A stretch of DNA of 15,958 nt from an uncultured Oscillospiraceae bacterium (GTDB lineage: Bacteria > Bacillota > Clostridia > Oscillospirales > Ruminococcaceae), in assembly GCA_910577365.1 (NCBI GenBank), contig CAJTMU010000035.1:1-15958 (forward strand). The letters run 5' to 3'. A program made the position numbers and the translations under genes. Every line of letters starts with the position of its first letter. Position 1 is the first letter of the stretch. Of this stretch, positions 6,984 to 15,304 are shown piece after piece. The notes beneath the pieces are model-generated. The model ran no database searches, was not told the DNA's origin, and saw only the letters and a program-made list of their open reading frames with translations.

Positions 6984-8681
6984 TTAAACGGTATAAGTTG
7001 CCTTAACCAGTTCGTCCATTGTTGTCCTCCCTGCCAGTACCATCTGCGTTACGTTGTCACGAAGAAGCAGCGTGCCGTTATGGGTAGCCTGAGCGCCAAT
7101 CTCCTCCGCTGTCGCGCCCTTTGAAATAAGCTCTTTGATATCATTTGTAACAACGATTATCTCATGGATAGCGGTACGTCCCGCGTAGCCCGTGCCGCGG
7201 CATTTTTTGCAGCCTCCCCTGTGAGCCGCACAAATCTTCACAGGTTCTTTTTTGCTGACAAGTCTTAAATCCGCAGGGTCGCTGAGAACCACCGTTTCCT
7301 TACATTCGTTGCACAGCAGCTTTACAAGGCGCTGAGCGATAATGCCTACCAGTGAGGAAGCGACCATATAAGGCTCAACGCCCATATCTACTAGACGGAT
7401 AATGGTTGATGCCGCGTCGTTGGTATGCAGGGTAGACAGAACAAAGTGTCCCGTGATAGCCGCGCGGATAGCAATATCCGCCGTTTCGCCGTCACGTATC
7501 TCTCCGACCATTATTATGTCGGGATCCTGACGCAGGATAGAGCGCAGCGCCGCCGCAAAGGTCATGCCCGCCTTGTCGTTTATCTGACACTGGTTTACGC
7601 CGTCAATTTTCTTCTCGACAGGGTCCTCAACCGTAACGATATTTACATTGGGCTGTGACAGCTCGCCGAGAGTAGCGTAAAGCGTGGTGGATTTACCCGA
7701 ACCGGTAGGTCCTGTAACCAGCATAACGCCGTTGGGACAGCGGATTATCTGCTTGAACATCTCATAGTTATAATCCGTCATACCGAGGTCGGTGATTTTG
7801 CGCGTTTTGTCGTCCGCGGTGGAAAGCAAACGTATAACGCATTTCTCTCCGTACACACATGGTATCGTCGAAACACGCATATCCAGGTTTACGCGGTCTA
7901 TGACCGTTCCAAAGCGCCCGTCAAGCGGTATTCTTTTCTCCGCGATATTCATTCCGCCAAGAATCTTGATACGGGTAATTATTGAGTTATGGAAGGAGAT
8001 GGGTACCTTCATGTCCTGTTCCACCAGTTCGCCGTCCATTCTGAAACGAATCCTTGTCCTTGTCTTGAACGGCTCTATGTGAATATCCGTTACCTGCATT
8101 CTGAACGCAGTTTCTATCATCATATTTACAAGCTTAACGATAGGCGCATTGTCGATACGCTCAGAAGACTCCGACTCCGCGGCGTTCGCCTCAGCCATGC
8201 GCTCATTGGCAAGCTCGTCAACAGCATTGTCTACCGCCTGCGAAGCGTAGAATTTGCCGATAGCCTCCTCAATAGCAGTTTTTGTGGATATCTGAGGAAT
8301 AATATCCATTCCCGTGCGAACCTTAAGATCCTCAAATATATAAAAGTTTATCGGGTCATTTGTCGCCACAAGCAGACGGTTATTGTTAATATCAAAAGCG
8401 AGAACGGTTTTCTCCCTGGCTATTTCCTCCGGTATCTTCATTACCGCCTCGGTATTGATCTTGACCGCTGCCAAGTCGACAAAAGGAACTTTCAGACGTA
8501 TGGAAAGTGCCTGAGCAAGCTGAGTCTCCGAAACAAATCCCATTTCAAGAATGATTTCACCAATCATCTTGCCGTTGCTTTCCTTCTGCTTATCCAGTGC
8601 TTCCTGAAGCTGTTTCTCATTTATAAAACCGTGCTCAACGAGAAGGTCACCGATTCGCACATTTCTTGCAGGCATTTGCAT
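6984..8681 (-). CDS. pilB: Type IV pilus extension ATPase PilB (GspE family) with MshEN N-terminal domain
   Basis: A 565-residue ATPase that drives pilin polymerisation. The N-terminus (about 9-70) is an MshEN domain, a known c-di-GMP-binding fold: motif 1 RIGDLLVEHGFINEKQLQEA and motif 2 GEIILEMGFVSETQLAQAL, ending in the typical PFVDL. The core has Walker A GPTGSGKST (324-332), Asp box IVTVEDPVE (348-356), Walker B DPDIIMVGEIRD (386-397) and His box HFVLSTLHT (412-420). The zinc site is C457-x2-C460 and C491-x2-C494. The first ATG is preferred because AAAGGAAG lies 9 bases upstream; a second in-frame Met follows two codons later. It is divergent from pilD, and pilT follows. Second-motif positions that are usually Arg and Gln are Met39 and Arg62, so ligand binding may be altered. 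Confidence 0.97.
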   Translation of the reverse strand: MQMPARNVRIGDLLVEHGFINEKQLQEALDKQKESNGKMIGEIILEMGFVSETQLAQALSIRLKVPFVDLAAVKINTEAVMKIPEEIAREKTVLAFDINNNRLLVATNDPINFYIFEDLKVRTGMDIIPQISTKTAIEEAIGKFYASQAVDNAVDELANERMAEANAAESESSERIDNAPIVKLVNMMIETAFRMQVTDIHIEPFKTRTRIRFRMDGELVEQDMKVPISFHNSIITRIKILGGMNIAEKRIPLDGRFGTVIDRVNLDMRVSTIPCVYGEKCVIRLLSTADDKTRKITDLGMTDYNYEMFKQIIRCPNGVMLVTGPTGSGKSTTLYATLGELSQPNVNIVTVEDPVEKKIDGVNQCQINDKAGMTFAAALRSILRQDPDIIMVGEIRDGETADIAIRAAITGHFVLSTLHTNDAASTIIRLVDMGVEPYMVASSLVGIIAQRLVKLLCNECKETVVLSDPADLRLVSKKEPVKICAAHRGGCKKCRGTGYAGRTAIHEIIVVTNDIKELISKGATAEEIGAQATHNGTLLLRDNVTQMVLAGRTTMDELVKATYTV

Positions 8682-8739
8682 TTACAGATTCTTCCTTTCG
8701 GGTTACTATTTCCGAGAATTAGCCCCGGATAACAGTTAT

Positions 8740-8776
8740 TGCGGTAATACCGCATATAAAAGCGCGCAAGCGCTTT
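8740..8776 (-). other. Two hairpins in the pilB leader
   Basis: TGCGGT-AAT-ACCGCA (8740-8754) and AAAGCGC-GCAA-GCGCTTT (8759-8776, seven perfect pairs) lie between pilB and its likely promoter. On the minus-strand transcript the second loop reads TTGC; GCAA is a stable GNRA loop only on the plus strand. They have no U-tract and so are not obvious terminators. They could affect stability or translation of the pilB message. Confidence 0.4.
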
Positions 8777-8835
8777 ACATTCCAAGTTAATGCTTACCGA
8801 CAGCCGCCCAACGCATATAAACAGCGCGAAACGTC

Positions 8836-8864
8836 TTGCAATATCGGTAAAAATATGGTACAAT
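8836..8864 (+). promoter_or_regulatory. SigA-type promoter of pilD
   Basis: TTGCAA (8836-8841) and TACAAT (8859-8864) are 17 bases apart, with TGG just before the -10 (extended -10). The start of transcription would be near 8871, about 24 bases before the pilD ATG. TTGCAA is its own reverse complement, so it could also act as the -35 of a leftward pilB promoter (TATATG at 8819-8814, spacing 16), though that -10 is poor. Confidence 0.75.
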
Positions 8865-8894
8865 ATAAATACAAAATTTGAAAGGAGTCCTTTT

Positions 8895-9941
8895 ATGGAA
8901 ATCCCAATTTATATTGTTTGCTGTGTTTTGGTGTTCATCTTCGGCTCCGTTATCGGGAGCTTTCTGAACGTTGTTATACTGCGCACGCCGCTTAAACAAT
9001 CAATAATCACCAAGCCGTCACACTGCTTTTCATGTGGAAAAAGGCTTAAATGGTATGATATGTTTCCCATTTTCAGCTGGATATTACTTCGCGGTCAATG
9101 CCGATTTTGTAAATCTAAAATTTCCCCGCGATACATGATAATTGAAGCTGTCTGCGCAGTGAGCTATCTGCTGGCGTTCATGAGGTATGGATTTTCTCTC
9201 CAATTCGCCGCTGCGGTGGTCCTTTTTGCAGTTCTTATCGTGCTGAGCGGAATTGATATTGACCACTACGAGATTCCCTACTGGTGCAGCATTTCTGTTG
9301 CGGTGATGGGCATAGCAGCCTTTTTCCTTTTTAAGGAGATAGTCTGGTGGGAGCGCCTAGTGGCAATGGGAGTTGTCGGTGTACTGTTTGTTATTCTTGT
9401 ACTTATTGGAGGAATGGGCGGCGGCGATTTGCAGCTTATGCTCGGCGCGTCGCTTCTTCTTGGGTTTGACGTTTTTCCCGCGTTGTTTATCGGTATCGTT
9501 CTGGGAGCCGTCTACGGCTCTGTAAAGAAGATGCGCGACAGACAATCAGAAAGGCGCATAGCGGAAAAAATCAAAGTGCTTGTTACCGATTGGTATCAGG
9601 AGCAGCTCGACAAAGACGTAGGCTATGTCCGCGAAGGTAACGAGGACATTGTAGTCGGCAGTATCAGCGACGGCGAGCCGGATATCGAGTGGGAATTCCT
9701 TGACGAGAATGTCTGGAAAGGTTTGCCCGATAAGGCTGCTTTAAGCAAAGCGCTCCGTGAAAGCATTACCGATGAGCGTGAGGGCGGATTCAAAATTTTC
9801 ATTAAAGAAGATGTCATCACAAAGGTCAAGTATTCGCGAAGAATGGTATTCGGTCCCTTCCTCGCTGTAGGCATCTCCGCGGCATGGCTGTACGGCTCAA
9901 TCATAACCGAATGGTATGTTTCACTTTTCGCCGCGGTCTGA
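8895..9941 (+). CDS. pilD: Prepilin peptidase/N-methyltransferase PilD with unusual cytoplasmic insertion
   Basis: A 348-residue polytopic membrane protein of the A24 aspartic peptidase family; it cuts prepilins after Gly and methylates the new Phe. An N-terminal membrane helix (about 4-29) leads to the zinc-binding loop C44-x2-C47 ... C69-x2-C72. The active-site motifs are SGIDIDHYEIP (Asp121 or 123) and GMGGGDLQ (Asp178); Lys after GD is replaced by Gln. The start ATG at 8895 has AAAGGAG 7 bases upstream; longer in-frame starts at 8790 would lack one. Between the helix ending near 210 and the terminal MVFGPFLAVG helix (from 317) there is a charged, mostly acidic insertion of about 105 residues (211-316), where the family normally has a short loop. 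It is the only plus-strand gene and ends facing the minor pilins. Confidence 0.95.
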   Translation: MEIPIYIVCCVLVFIFGSVIGSFLNVVILRTPLKQSIITKPSHCFSCGKRLKWYDMFPIFSWILLRGQCRFCKSKISPRYMIIEAVCAVSYLLAFMRYGFSLQFAAAVVLFAVLIVLSGIDIDHYEIPYWCSISVAVMGIAAFFLFKEIVWWERLVAMGVVGVLFVILVLIGGMGGGDLQLMLGASLLLGFDVFPALFIGIVLGAVYGSVKKMRDRQSERRIAEKIKVLVTDWYQEQLDKDVGYVREGNEDIVVGSISDGEPDIEWEFLDENVWKGLPDKAALSKALRESITDEREGGFKIFIKEDVITKVKYSRRMVFGPFLAVGISAAWLYGSIITEWYVSLFAAV

Positions 9942-9962
9942 ATCTTAATTTGATAGAAAATA

Positions 9963-9983
9963 TCGGGGCGGCTCTCGCCCCGA
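9963..9983. terminator. Bidirectional terminator between pilD and minor pilin operon
   Basis: A perfect 8-bp stem TCGGGGCG/CGCCCCGA with loop GCTCT lies between the convergent genes (pilD stop 22 bases before; next stop 14 bases after). Rightward it is followed by AACTTTCTTT, leftward by TATTTTCT, so it can serve both strands. Confidence 0.9.
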
Positions 9984-9996
9984 ACTTTCTTTGGCG

Positions 9997-10794
9997 TCAA
10001 GTAGTGGTACTGGCTGCCAGCGTTCTCTCCACATAGAAGATATAGGTTTCTTTCATGCTGTTGTCACCCGGATTAAGTGGATTAGGAAGCGGTTCAATGA
10101 CCTTGAAAGGCTGTTTTAAGCTTTTGTCCTGCTGAGAAATTTCAATATTTCTCAGAATAGTATAACCTTCTCCCAAAAAAACAAGATCCGCGTTGTCCAT
10201 CTTTGAATCACTGTAGACTTTAACATTAATTTTTACTGCCGGCATATCCTTCAGAGAACCGTCAGGCTGCTCCTGCTTAACACGCGACAAAGTCACATTA
10301 GGGTATATTCCGTCAAAATAACAGGGGTCAAAAACCATTGAATCAGAAGACGGGTTTGCGTTACTTTTCAGCGCACCGGAATTTTCAACCGTCTCACTGC
10401 AAATAAAATACTTATAGTTCTGCGATTTCTCGTCCATTGCGTACCTTATGCTGATACATTTCAGGTTGTAATTGCTATCGGTTTTTGCCTTTAAATCTGT
10501 AATAACAGCGGAAGCCTTACTCTGTACATCTGTAAAATTGGTTTCGGTAAATACCGCAATATAAGCGGCGTTCCGTATGCTTCTTGAAATATAGTACTCA
10601 ATGGATTCTGCGGCGTTGGACGCCCGCGTACTTGAATTTGTTGTTTTTACAGTTTCAAGGATAGGAGAAATAAACATAACTATCCCCAGCATTAAAATAC
10701 CCAGCAGCGCGCAGGAAATTATAACCTCTGATAGAGTAAATCCGCCCTTGTTGCGGCATGCAAGGAAATGCGTGATTCGTTTAAGACGCTTCAT
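9997..10794 (-). CDS. PilW-like minor prepilin
   Basis: A 265-residue protein with a class III leader of 18 residues (MKRLKRITHFLACRNKGG) followed by FTLSEVIISCALLGILMLGIV; Glu5 (residue 23) is conserved, so it should be PilD-processed. The rest has no membrane segment and is a globular domain with three Cys. The start is the ATG at 10794, overlapping the TGA of the preceding gene by one base; GGAGGT lies at good spacing. An in-frame GTG at 10797 giving a 4-base overlap is also possible. It is the last gene of the operon before the terminator. Together with the two genes upstream it should form the initiating or tip complex; the PilW label reflects size and order, not strong sequence identity. 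Confidence 0.85.
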   Translation of the reverse strand: MKRLKRITHFLACRNKGGFTLSEVIISCALLGILMLGIVMFISPILETVKTTNSSTRASNAAESIEYYISRSIRNAAYIAVFTETNFTDVQSKASAVITDLKAKTDSNYNLKCISIRYAMDEKSQNYKYFICSETVENSGALKSNANPSSDSMVFDPCYFDGIYPNVTLSRVKQEQPDGSLKDMPAVKINVKVYSDSKMDNADLVFLGEGYTILRNIEISQQDKSLKQPFKVIEPLPNPLNPGDNSMKETYIFYVERTLAASTTT

Positions 10795-11867
10795 CACGGC
10801 ACCTCCGGATTTAGAATTACCGTTCCAGCTTTTGCAAAAGCTCCGTAAACGTTGATAAAATTCACATCTTCAGTGTGATCATTGCCATCCTTGTCAGTAG
10901 TGGTTACCTTCGCCTTTACAGGATAATAAACGTGCTGACCAAACTCATTAAGCGTTACATTGCTGCCAAAACTGGATTCGGTTAAAGCAACATCGCCTTT
11001 AAGTACAACATAAAATTTTGATTCAACTCCGGGAAAGCAGTTAGAATCATTGATACTGCCGCTTTCAAAGTATTTGCTGATTATGCCGTGCGGTATACTT
11101 ACTCTTACTGTGTCACCAGAACAGGGGAGAATCTCAAACTGATTGCTTCCACCTCCCGAAACCTTTCCGTCGCTGCCAAATGTTGCGTTCTGATACGAAA
11201 TATAATTGGAACTGCTGCCAACATATCCGCAATCAAGAATATCGCTTTCAAAACGCATTTTATAATTGCGCGCCAAACGCGTGTCCTCTTTTCGTATCGC
11301 AGCATCATTATCCACCGCATATACGTCAAGCGTATACATTGATGAATCCGAGGGAACACCCAAATCGCTGAGAACTGACGGGTCTGTCACCTTATTGACG
11401 TTCTGAACCCTGATATATTCAAAGTTTGATGACCCATAAAGTCTTGAATCCACCTTCTCTGCAAGAACAAGTGAACGACCGTCACCGTCGCCGTCGTCAC
11501 CGCCGGGGACAGGTTTATTATTTACATTGGCATCTGCCACAAAATATCTTATACCGCCCTCGCTTGTTGCGTCATCAGATGCACGGACAACACTGTAATT
11601 CAATGGTGGTGCATTAAGCCCGCCGCCAAAGTCAAACTCAAATGTGCCGCCGTAATCCGCCGCGTTATAGACGGTTTCTCTTTCATGCTCCGCAAGATAC
11701 GCCTGCTGATTTGAAAGATCTCTGGAGAGGTTGTTGTTTGACTGCCGTTGCCTAACGGCAAGACCCGCCAAGGAGACAAGCATAGCCGCCATTATCGAAA
11801 ACACGGCAAAAGCAACGACAATTTCAACTAATGTAAAACCGCTTCGCTTTGAAAAAAATTTACTCAT
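10794..11867 (-). CDS. PilV-like minor prepilin with Asp-rich loops
   Basis: A 357-residue prepilin with a short leader MSKFFSKRSG and mature start FTLVEIVVAFAVFSIMAAML; Glu5 is residue 15. The globular part is longer than usual for a minor pilin. It contains an Asp/Gly loop PGGDDGDGDGR (121-131), whose DxDxDG spacing resembles calcium-binding loops, and a second Asp-rich segment TDKDGNDHTED near the C-terminus. AAGGAGG lies 9 bases before the ATG. It starts 18 bases after the large PilX-like gene and overlaps the next gene by a base, so the three are one translational group. The two visible Cys pairs could form disulfides. Function as tip or priming subunit is inferred from operon and family. 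Confidence 0.85.
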   Translation of the reverse strand: MSKFFSKRSGFTLVEIVVAFAVFSIMAAMLVSLAGLAVRQRQSNNNLSRDLSNQQAYLAEHERETVYNAADYGGTFEFDFGGGLNAPPLNYSVVRASDDATSEGGIRYFVADANVNNKPVPGGDDGDGDGRSLVLAEKVDSRLYGSSNFEYIRVQNVNKVTDPSVLSDLGVPSDSSMYTLDVYAVDNDAAIRKEDTRLARNYKMRFESDILDCGYVGSSSNYISYQNATFGSDGKVSGGGSNQFEILPCSGDTVRVSIPHGIISKYFESGSINDSNCFPGVESKFYVVLKGDVALTESSFGSNVTLNEFGQHVYYPVKAKVTTTDKDGNDHTEDVNFINVYGAFAKAGTVILNPEVP

Positions 11868-11885
11868 AGCTTTTTCCTCCTTGAA

Positions 11886-14279
11886 TTAGTAGCCATACTT
11901 TCGCCATGTGCGGTTGCCCTGCGGCGGAAGCGGAACAGCGTTATCTCCCAGAAGTTCAGCGTAGTTTCTATCCGGCGCGACATATACATACGCATATCTG
12001 TCATTTAAAATCAAATCAGAAACTATCAGACCGCCCACCATTCGCAGACCGTTTCCACTGCTCAAAGCCGCGGACGAATATGTCATATAGGGCGCATATA
12101 CAAATCCGAATGTTGCGTTGCCTTGAATTCCCACATTCTGTATAGTTGTAGACATTCTGATTTCAGCATTTTCATCACATGACACAAACCATACGTTCGT
12201 ATTCGGATATACAAAGTTGCCGCTTGAATCGCGATCTACATAGTCACCAGTCAGCGCAGGAAGATTGAAATTCTTGTCAATCTCCTTTCTTCCAACTCTG
12301 TTATAGCACGGGCAGACACCGTCTACAAAAGAGCTTACCAGTTCACTGACATCGTTTGCATCGCTTTCTATTTTACACTCATGGGTCTTACACCAGAATC
12401 CGCCATCTATCTTTTTATCATCTGAACCGCTTGCGGAATATTCACAGGCAGTACCTCCGGCACAGTTTTTATGAATGCATTTGCTGATCCCATCCACCAT
12501 ACTTGGATTCATGCCCAAAAGCGCCTGCCAGTTCATATGCCCCACATAATCCCATGAACTTGCCTGATATGTTACTCCCTGAGGAATATCAAAGATGACC
12601 GTACCGCGTCCCTTTATCAGGACATGCATTCGTGTGGATTCATCATCAACTTCGTAGGGATAGGGTCTGAACATAAACGTCTCGTTCTCGCCGAGGTCGG
12701 AATCATATGAATCGGTTCTGTTGCTTATTGGCGCAGCAATGTCAGGATTTGCATGATCGGACATTATCAGATTACGATTGGCAAGCAAGCGGACAGTAAA
12801 TACATTCTGAGGATCGTCGCCCGAATCAATAATGATATAATAATCATTTGCTCCGCTGGCATAGCTATTCATAGGTGCAACATCATATATATTGCCAATG
12901 ATGCAACTCTTGTTTGTCGCAGAATACTTAAGTGCGTTATCCTCAAAAACATTTGTATTATTGGGAACTATTCCACCGTTAATCGGATCTACAAGACCTG
13001 ATACATCACCACCGCCATATGTGTTAAAGGCAATATCAATCGGGGTGGCGATGTCCACCTCAGGCTCCCATTTAGGGTAACTGTTGCTGCCGACAGCAAT
13101 ATTCAGCTTTTCAATAATATCGTCTTTCGAGAATATGGCTTTGGTTTCATCAGTTTCGCCCCACATCTCAACACGATCATTGGTATTACCGTATGGACCC
13201 TTGCTGTATTCATCTACATCATCTGTGCTTGAAAGATAAACATATCCGTTTCCGTTTGATGAATATGCCCATATCGGCACCCCACCGCCGTACAGATTGC
13301 CCTGCGCGTACAGTCTTCCTCCGACAAATAGATTGCCTTTAGAGTTACTTGTGCCCATATAGCAGTCGCCAAGAACATATATGTCAACATTTGGAGGAAT
13401 ATAAAGAGCCTCATTATCCTCAATATACAGATTACCGCCTATAATCAACTTTGTATGTTCGTTGTCCGTTCCGTGATTTAACCAGTTGGATGCATTTGTG
13501 CTTGCCAATGTCTTATTCAGCTTAAGATTTCCACCTATTGCCCATTGCCTCGGTTTTCCCGAAGCCTTTGGGTCATAACTGTCGTTTTGATTAAGGCTGT
13601 TTATCTCAACAGAACCCGCAGCGGTAAAATCACCAAATATCTGCGGTGATACAGACTCATTCACCCCATACCCCATACCTAATATGCAGTACTCCGAATC
13701 AATGTGAACCTCATCATAATAATAGCCTCTGCCAAGCCAGTTTTCATTTGGCAAATATCCTGTAGCGGTAAAGGTTTTTCCGGCGGGCGGAGGTACTGGA
13801 GTGCCTGCAGGAAGTCTTACAAGAGTATGAGTGGTTTCCGTTACTCCGTTTACCATAGCTGTAACGGTAAAGTCATACTCAAAAAACTCTCCTTTGCCAT
13901 CATCGATTCTGGTTACCGTAACATCGTAAGCGCCGACATTGGAATCGTCCTCTTTTCCTGTTTCTACACCCAAAAGGCTGGCGAAGCCGTTTCCAGCAGT
14001 GGACATTTTATTATTTGGGGGATCAGGTGTCAATTTTAAAAACGCGCTCGACAGCTTATCGAGCTTGCCGTCGTTAAGTCCCGCAATAACCGCGTCAGCA
14101 ACAGATATCGAAGATTGATACGACTGCTCCTGATTAAAAACCGCATACTGCACAGAACGCGATGAAACTACGGAGAAGTACATCGCCATAACAACAATCA
14201 AAAGCGCGGTCATTGTACTGAGTACCATAAACAGCGCGCTTCCGCGGCTGCTGAGATACTTCCTCAATGTGTGTTTCAT
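11886..14279 (-). CDS. Large PilX-like pilus protein, probable tip subunit
   Basis: A 797-residue protein with a class III-type start, MKHTLRKYLSSRG, followed by a hydrophobic helix SALFMVLSTMTALLIVVMAMY. Mature position 5 is Met instead of Glu, as in PilX and GspK subunits that cap pseudopili. A PilX-type segment (NQEQSYQSSISVADAVIAGL) follows at 49-68. Residues about 215-333 contain GGNL/GGRL turns (249, 281, 320) suggesting a parallel beta-helix. Residues 601-658 hold seven Cys and two His (C601-I-H-x2-C, ACEY, WCKTHEC, VCPC), a possible metal or disulfide cluster. AGGAGG lies 7 bases before the ATG. It follows pilO and precedes the two minor prepilins. An adhesive tip role is inferred; no adhesin domain is recognised. 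Confidence 0.8.
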   Translation of the reverse strand: MKHTLRKYLSSRGSALFMVLSTMTALLIVVMAMYFSVVSSRSVQYAVFNQEQSYQSSISVADAVIAGLNDGKLDKLSSAFLKLTPDPPNNKMSTAGNGFASLLGVETGKEDDSNVGAYDVTVTRIDDGKGEFFEYDFTVTAMVNGVTETTHTLVRLPAGTPVPPPAGKTFTATGYLPNENWLGRGYYYDEVHIDSEYCILGMGYGVNESVSPQIFGDFTAAGSVEINSLNQNDSYDPKASGKPRQWAIGGNLKLNKTLASTNASNWLNHGTDNEHTKLIIGGNLYIEDNEALYIPPNVDIYVLGDCYMGTSNSKGNLFVGGRLYAQGNLYGGGVPIWAYSSNGNGYVYLSSTDDVDEYSKGPYGNTNDRVEMWGETDETKAIFSKDDIIEKLNIAVGSNSYPKWEPEVDIATPIDIAFNTYGGGDVSGLVDPINGGIVPNNTNVFEDNALKYSATNKSCIIGNIYDVAPMNSYASGANDYYIIIDSGDDPQNVFTVRLLANRNLIMSDHANPDIAAPISNRTDSYDSDLGENETFMFRPYPYEVDDESTRMHVLIKGRGTVIFDIPQGVTYQASSWDYVGHMNWQALLGMNPSMVDGISKCIHKNCAGGTACEYSASGSDDKKIDGGFWCKTHECKIESDANDVSELVSSFVDGVCPCYNRVGRKEIDKNFNLPALTGDYVDRDSSGNFVYPNTNVWFVSCDENAEIRMSTTIQNVGIQGNATFGFVYAPYMTYSSAALSSGNGLRMVGGLIVSDLILNDRYAYVYVAPDRNYAELLGDNAVPLPPQGNRTWRKYGY

Positions 14280-14328
14280 ATTTGCCTCCTGTTAATATAT
14301 CGATCCGCGTAATGCAAACCGTTGAGAT

Positions 14329-14359
14329 GAGGCGGTACTTGCCTGTGCTTTCCCGCCTC
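14329..14359 (-). other. Intercistronic hairpin between pilO and the PilX-like gene
   Basis: A 7-bp perfect stem GAGGCGG/CCGCCTC (14329-14335 with 14353-14359) with a 17-base loop lies in the 89-base gap. It has no U-tract, so it is more likely a processing or stability element than a terminator; it may allow different levels of the assembly proteins and the tip subunits. Confidence 0.4.
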
Positions 14360-14368
14360 CGCTAACTG

Positions 14369-15304
14369 CTAAAAAATTACCGTATTATCCTGCAGGTCAA
14401 GCTGTTCCGTGGGATCCTGCATATGCTCAACACTGTAAAAAGTTATAGATGTTGAAACGCTGTATATATAATCGGAAACAACCAGCGTATCCTGCTCCTC
14501 TCCATTCACACCTTCATTCGGCGTAACTGGACTCTCGTTCGGATCGGGTGGGGGCTGCGGAAGCCCAGCTGCCTTATAAACCGCTGCTGTGGCATCTTTA
14601 TTAGCCTTTTGCTGAATTTCTTCAACCAACTTGTCATACTCTTCCTGTATCATCTTATAATCAATGGATATGCCCTCGATCATCATGGCCTTTCTTGTGG
14701 AGATTCCGTGCTCATCCTTAAAATAGGAATTAACCTCATCGCAGAACTTCATTAGTTCCTCTTGATCAATTGCGCTTACAGTGAAGCTTATGGTGGTTGA
14801 CCCTACTGTCTGACCCTCGCCCAGCGCTTCACTTAAAATAAGCTGACGGTTTGCTGCGGCAAGCTCCTCCTCCGAAGGCTCAAGCCCCTGCGTTACATAG
14901 GATTTAAGCGCGTAGGTCACTTCGGGTGCTTCATAATATGACGGACTCAGAGTGGAAGTTCCGGGATCACTCACAGTAAGAGATTCTACAAGAATTTTCG
15001 ACTCGCACTGTTCCAAGAACGCTCTGAACTCCGCTTCCGCGTCATAGCTGCGAAGCTCGGGGAAGAACATATCAGCCAACGTTTCGCCCTGCTTGTATGC
15101 TTCAAGAACCTGCTCTCTCAGCGGACCTTTTGTGTTTTGTTTCTCAACCGCCGCAACATATTCCTTCTGCTTTGCCTCAAGAGTCGCGGTTGTGCTTTGA
15201 ATAGCTTCAAATCTGGGCTTTATGAAAAGGAAAACACCCAGTGCCAGTATAACGATTATTGCTATTACAAATGCGCCGATTCGTTCCTGTTTACTCAGCT
15301 TCAT
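14369..15304 (-). CDS. pilO: PilO-like pilus assembly protein
   Basis: A 311-residue bitopic membrane protein: short cytoplasmic start (MKLSKQERIG), one membrane helix (about 11-28), a coiled-coil segment (about 33-58) and an extracytoplasmic domain, the layout of PilO. PilO pairs with PilN to connect the cytoplasmic PilM/motor ring to the envelope side of the machine. A proline-rich linker (LPQPPPDPNESPVTP, about 247-262) precedes a last beta-rich segment. Its ATG overlaps the pilN end by 14 bases, indicating translational coupling; an AGGGGGC site lies within pilN. Sequence conservation of PilO is low, so the call rests on topology and the order pilN-pilO before minor pilins. Confidence 0.8.
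   Translation of the reverse strand: MKLSKQERIGAFVIAIIVILALGVFLFIKPRFEAIQSTTATLEAKQKEYVAAVEKQNTKGPLREQVLEAYKQGETLADMFFPELRSYDAEAEFRAFLEQCESKILVESLTVSDPGTSTLSPSYYEAPEVTYALKSYVTQGLEPSEEELAAANRQLILSEALGEGQTVGSTTISFTVSAIDQEELMKFCDEVNSYFKDEHGISTRKAMMIEGISIDYKMIQEEYDKLVEEIQQKANKDATAAVYKAAGLPQPPPDPNESPVTPNEGVNGEEQDTLVVSDYIYSVSTSITFYSVEHMQDPTEQLDLQDNTVIF

Noticed and set aside
7989..8732. Plus-strand open frame of 247 codons opposite pilB
   Set aside because: It is antisense to clearly conserved PilB, has no ribosome site and encodes no recognisable domain; high-GC third position on the pilB frame explains it.
8790..8894. Longer N-terminus of PilD starting at 8790
   Set aside because: It would overlap the promoter, lacks a ribosome site and adds 35 polar residues before the first membrane helix; the ATG at 8895 has a strong AAAGGAG.
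11470..11515. Trinucleotide-like GTC/GCC repeat as a microsatellite or CRISPR-like repeat
   Set aside because: Too short and explained by the Asp/Gly coding of the PilV-like loop.
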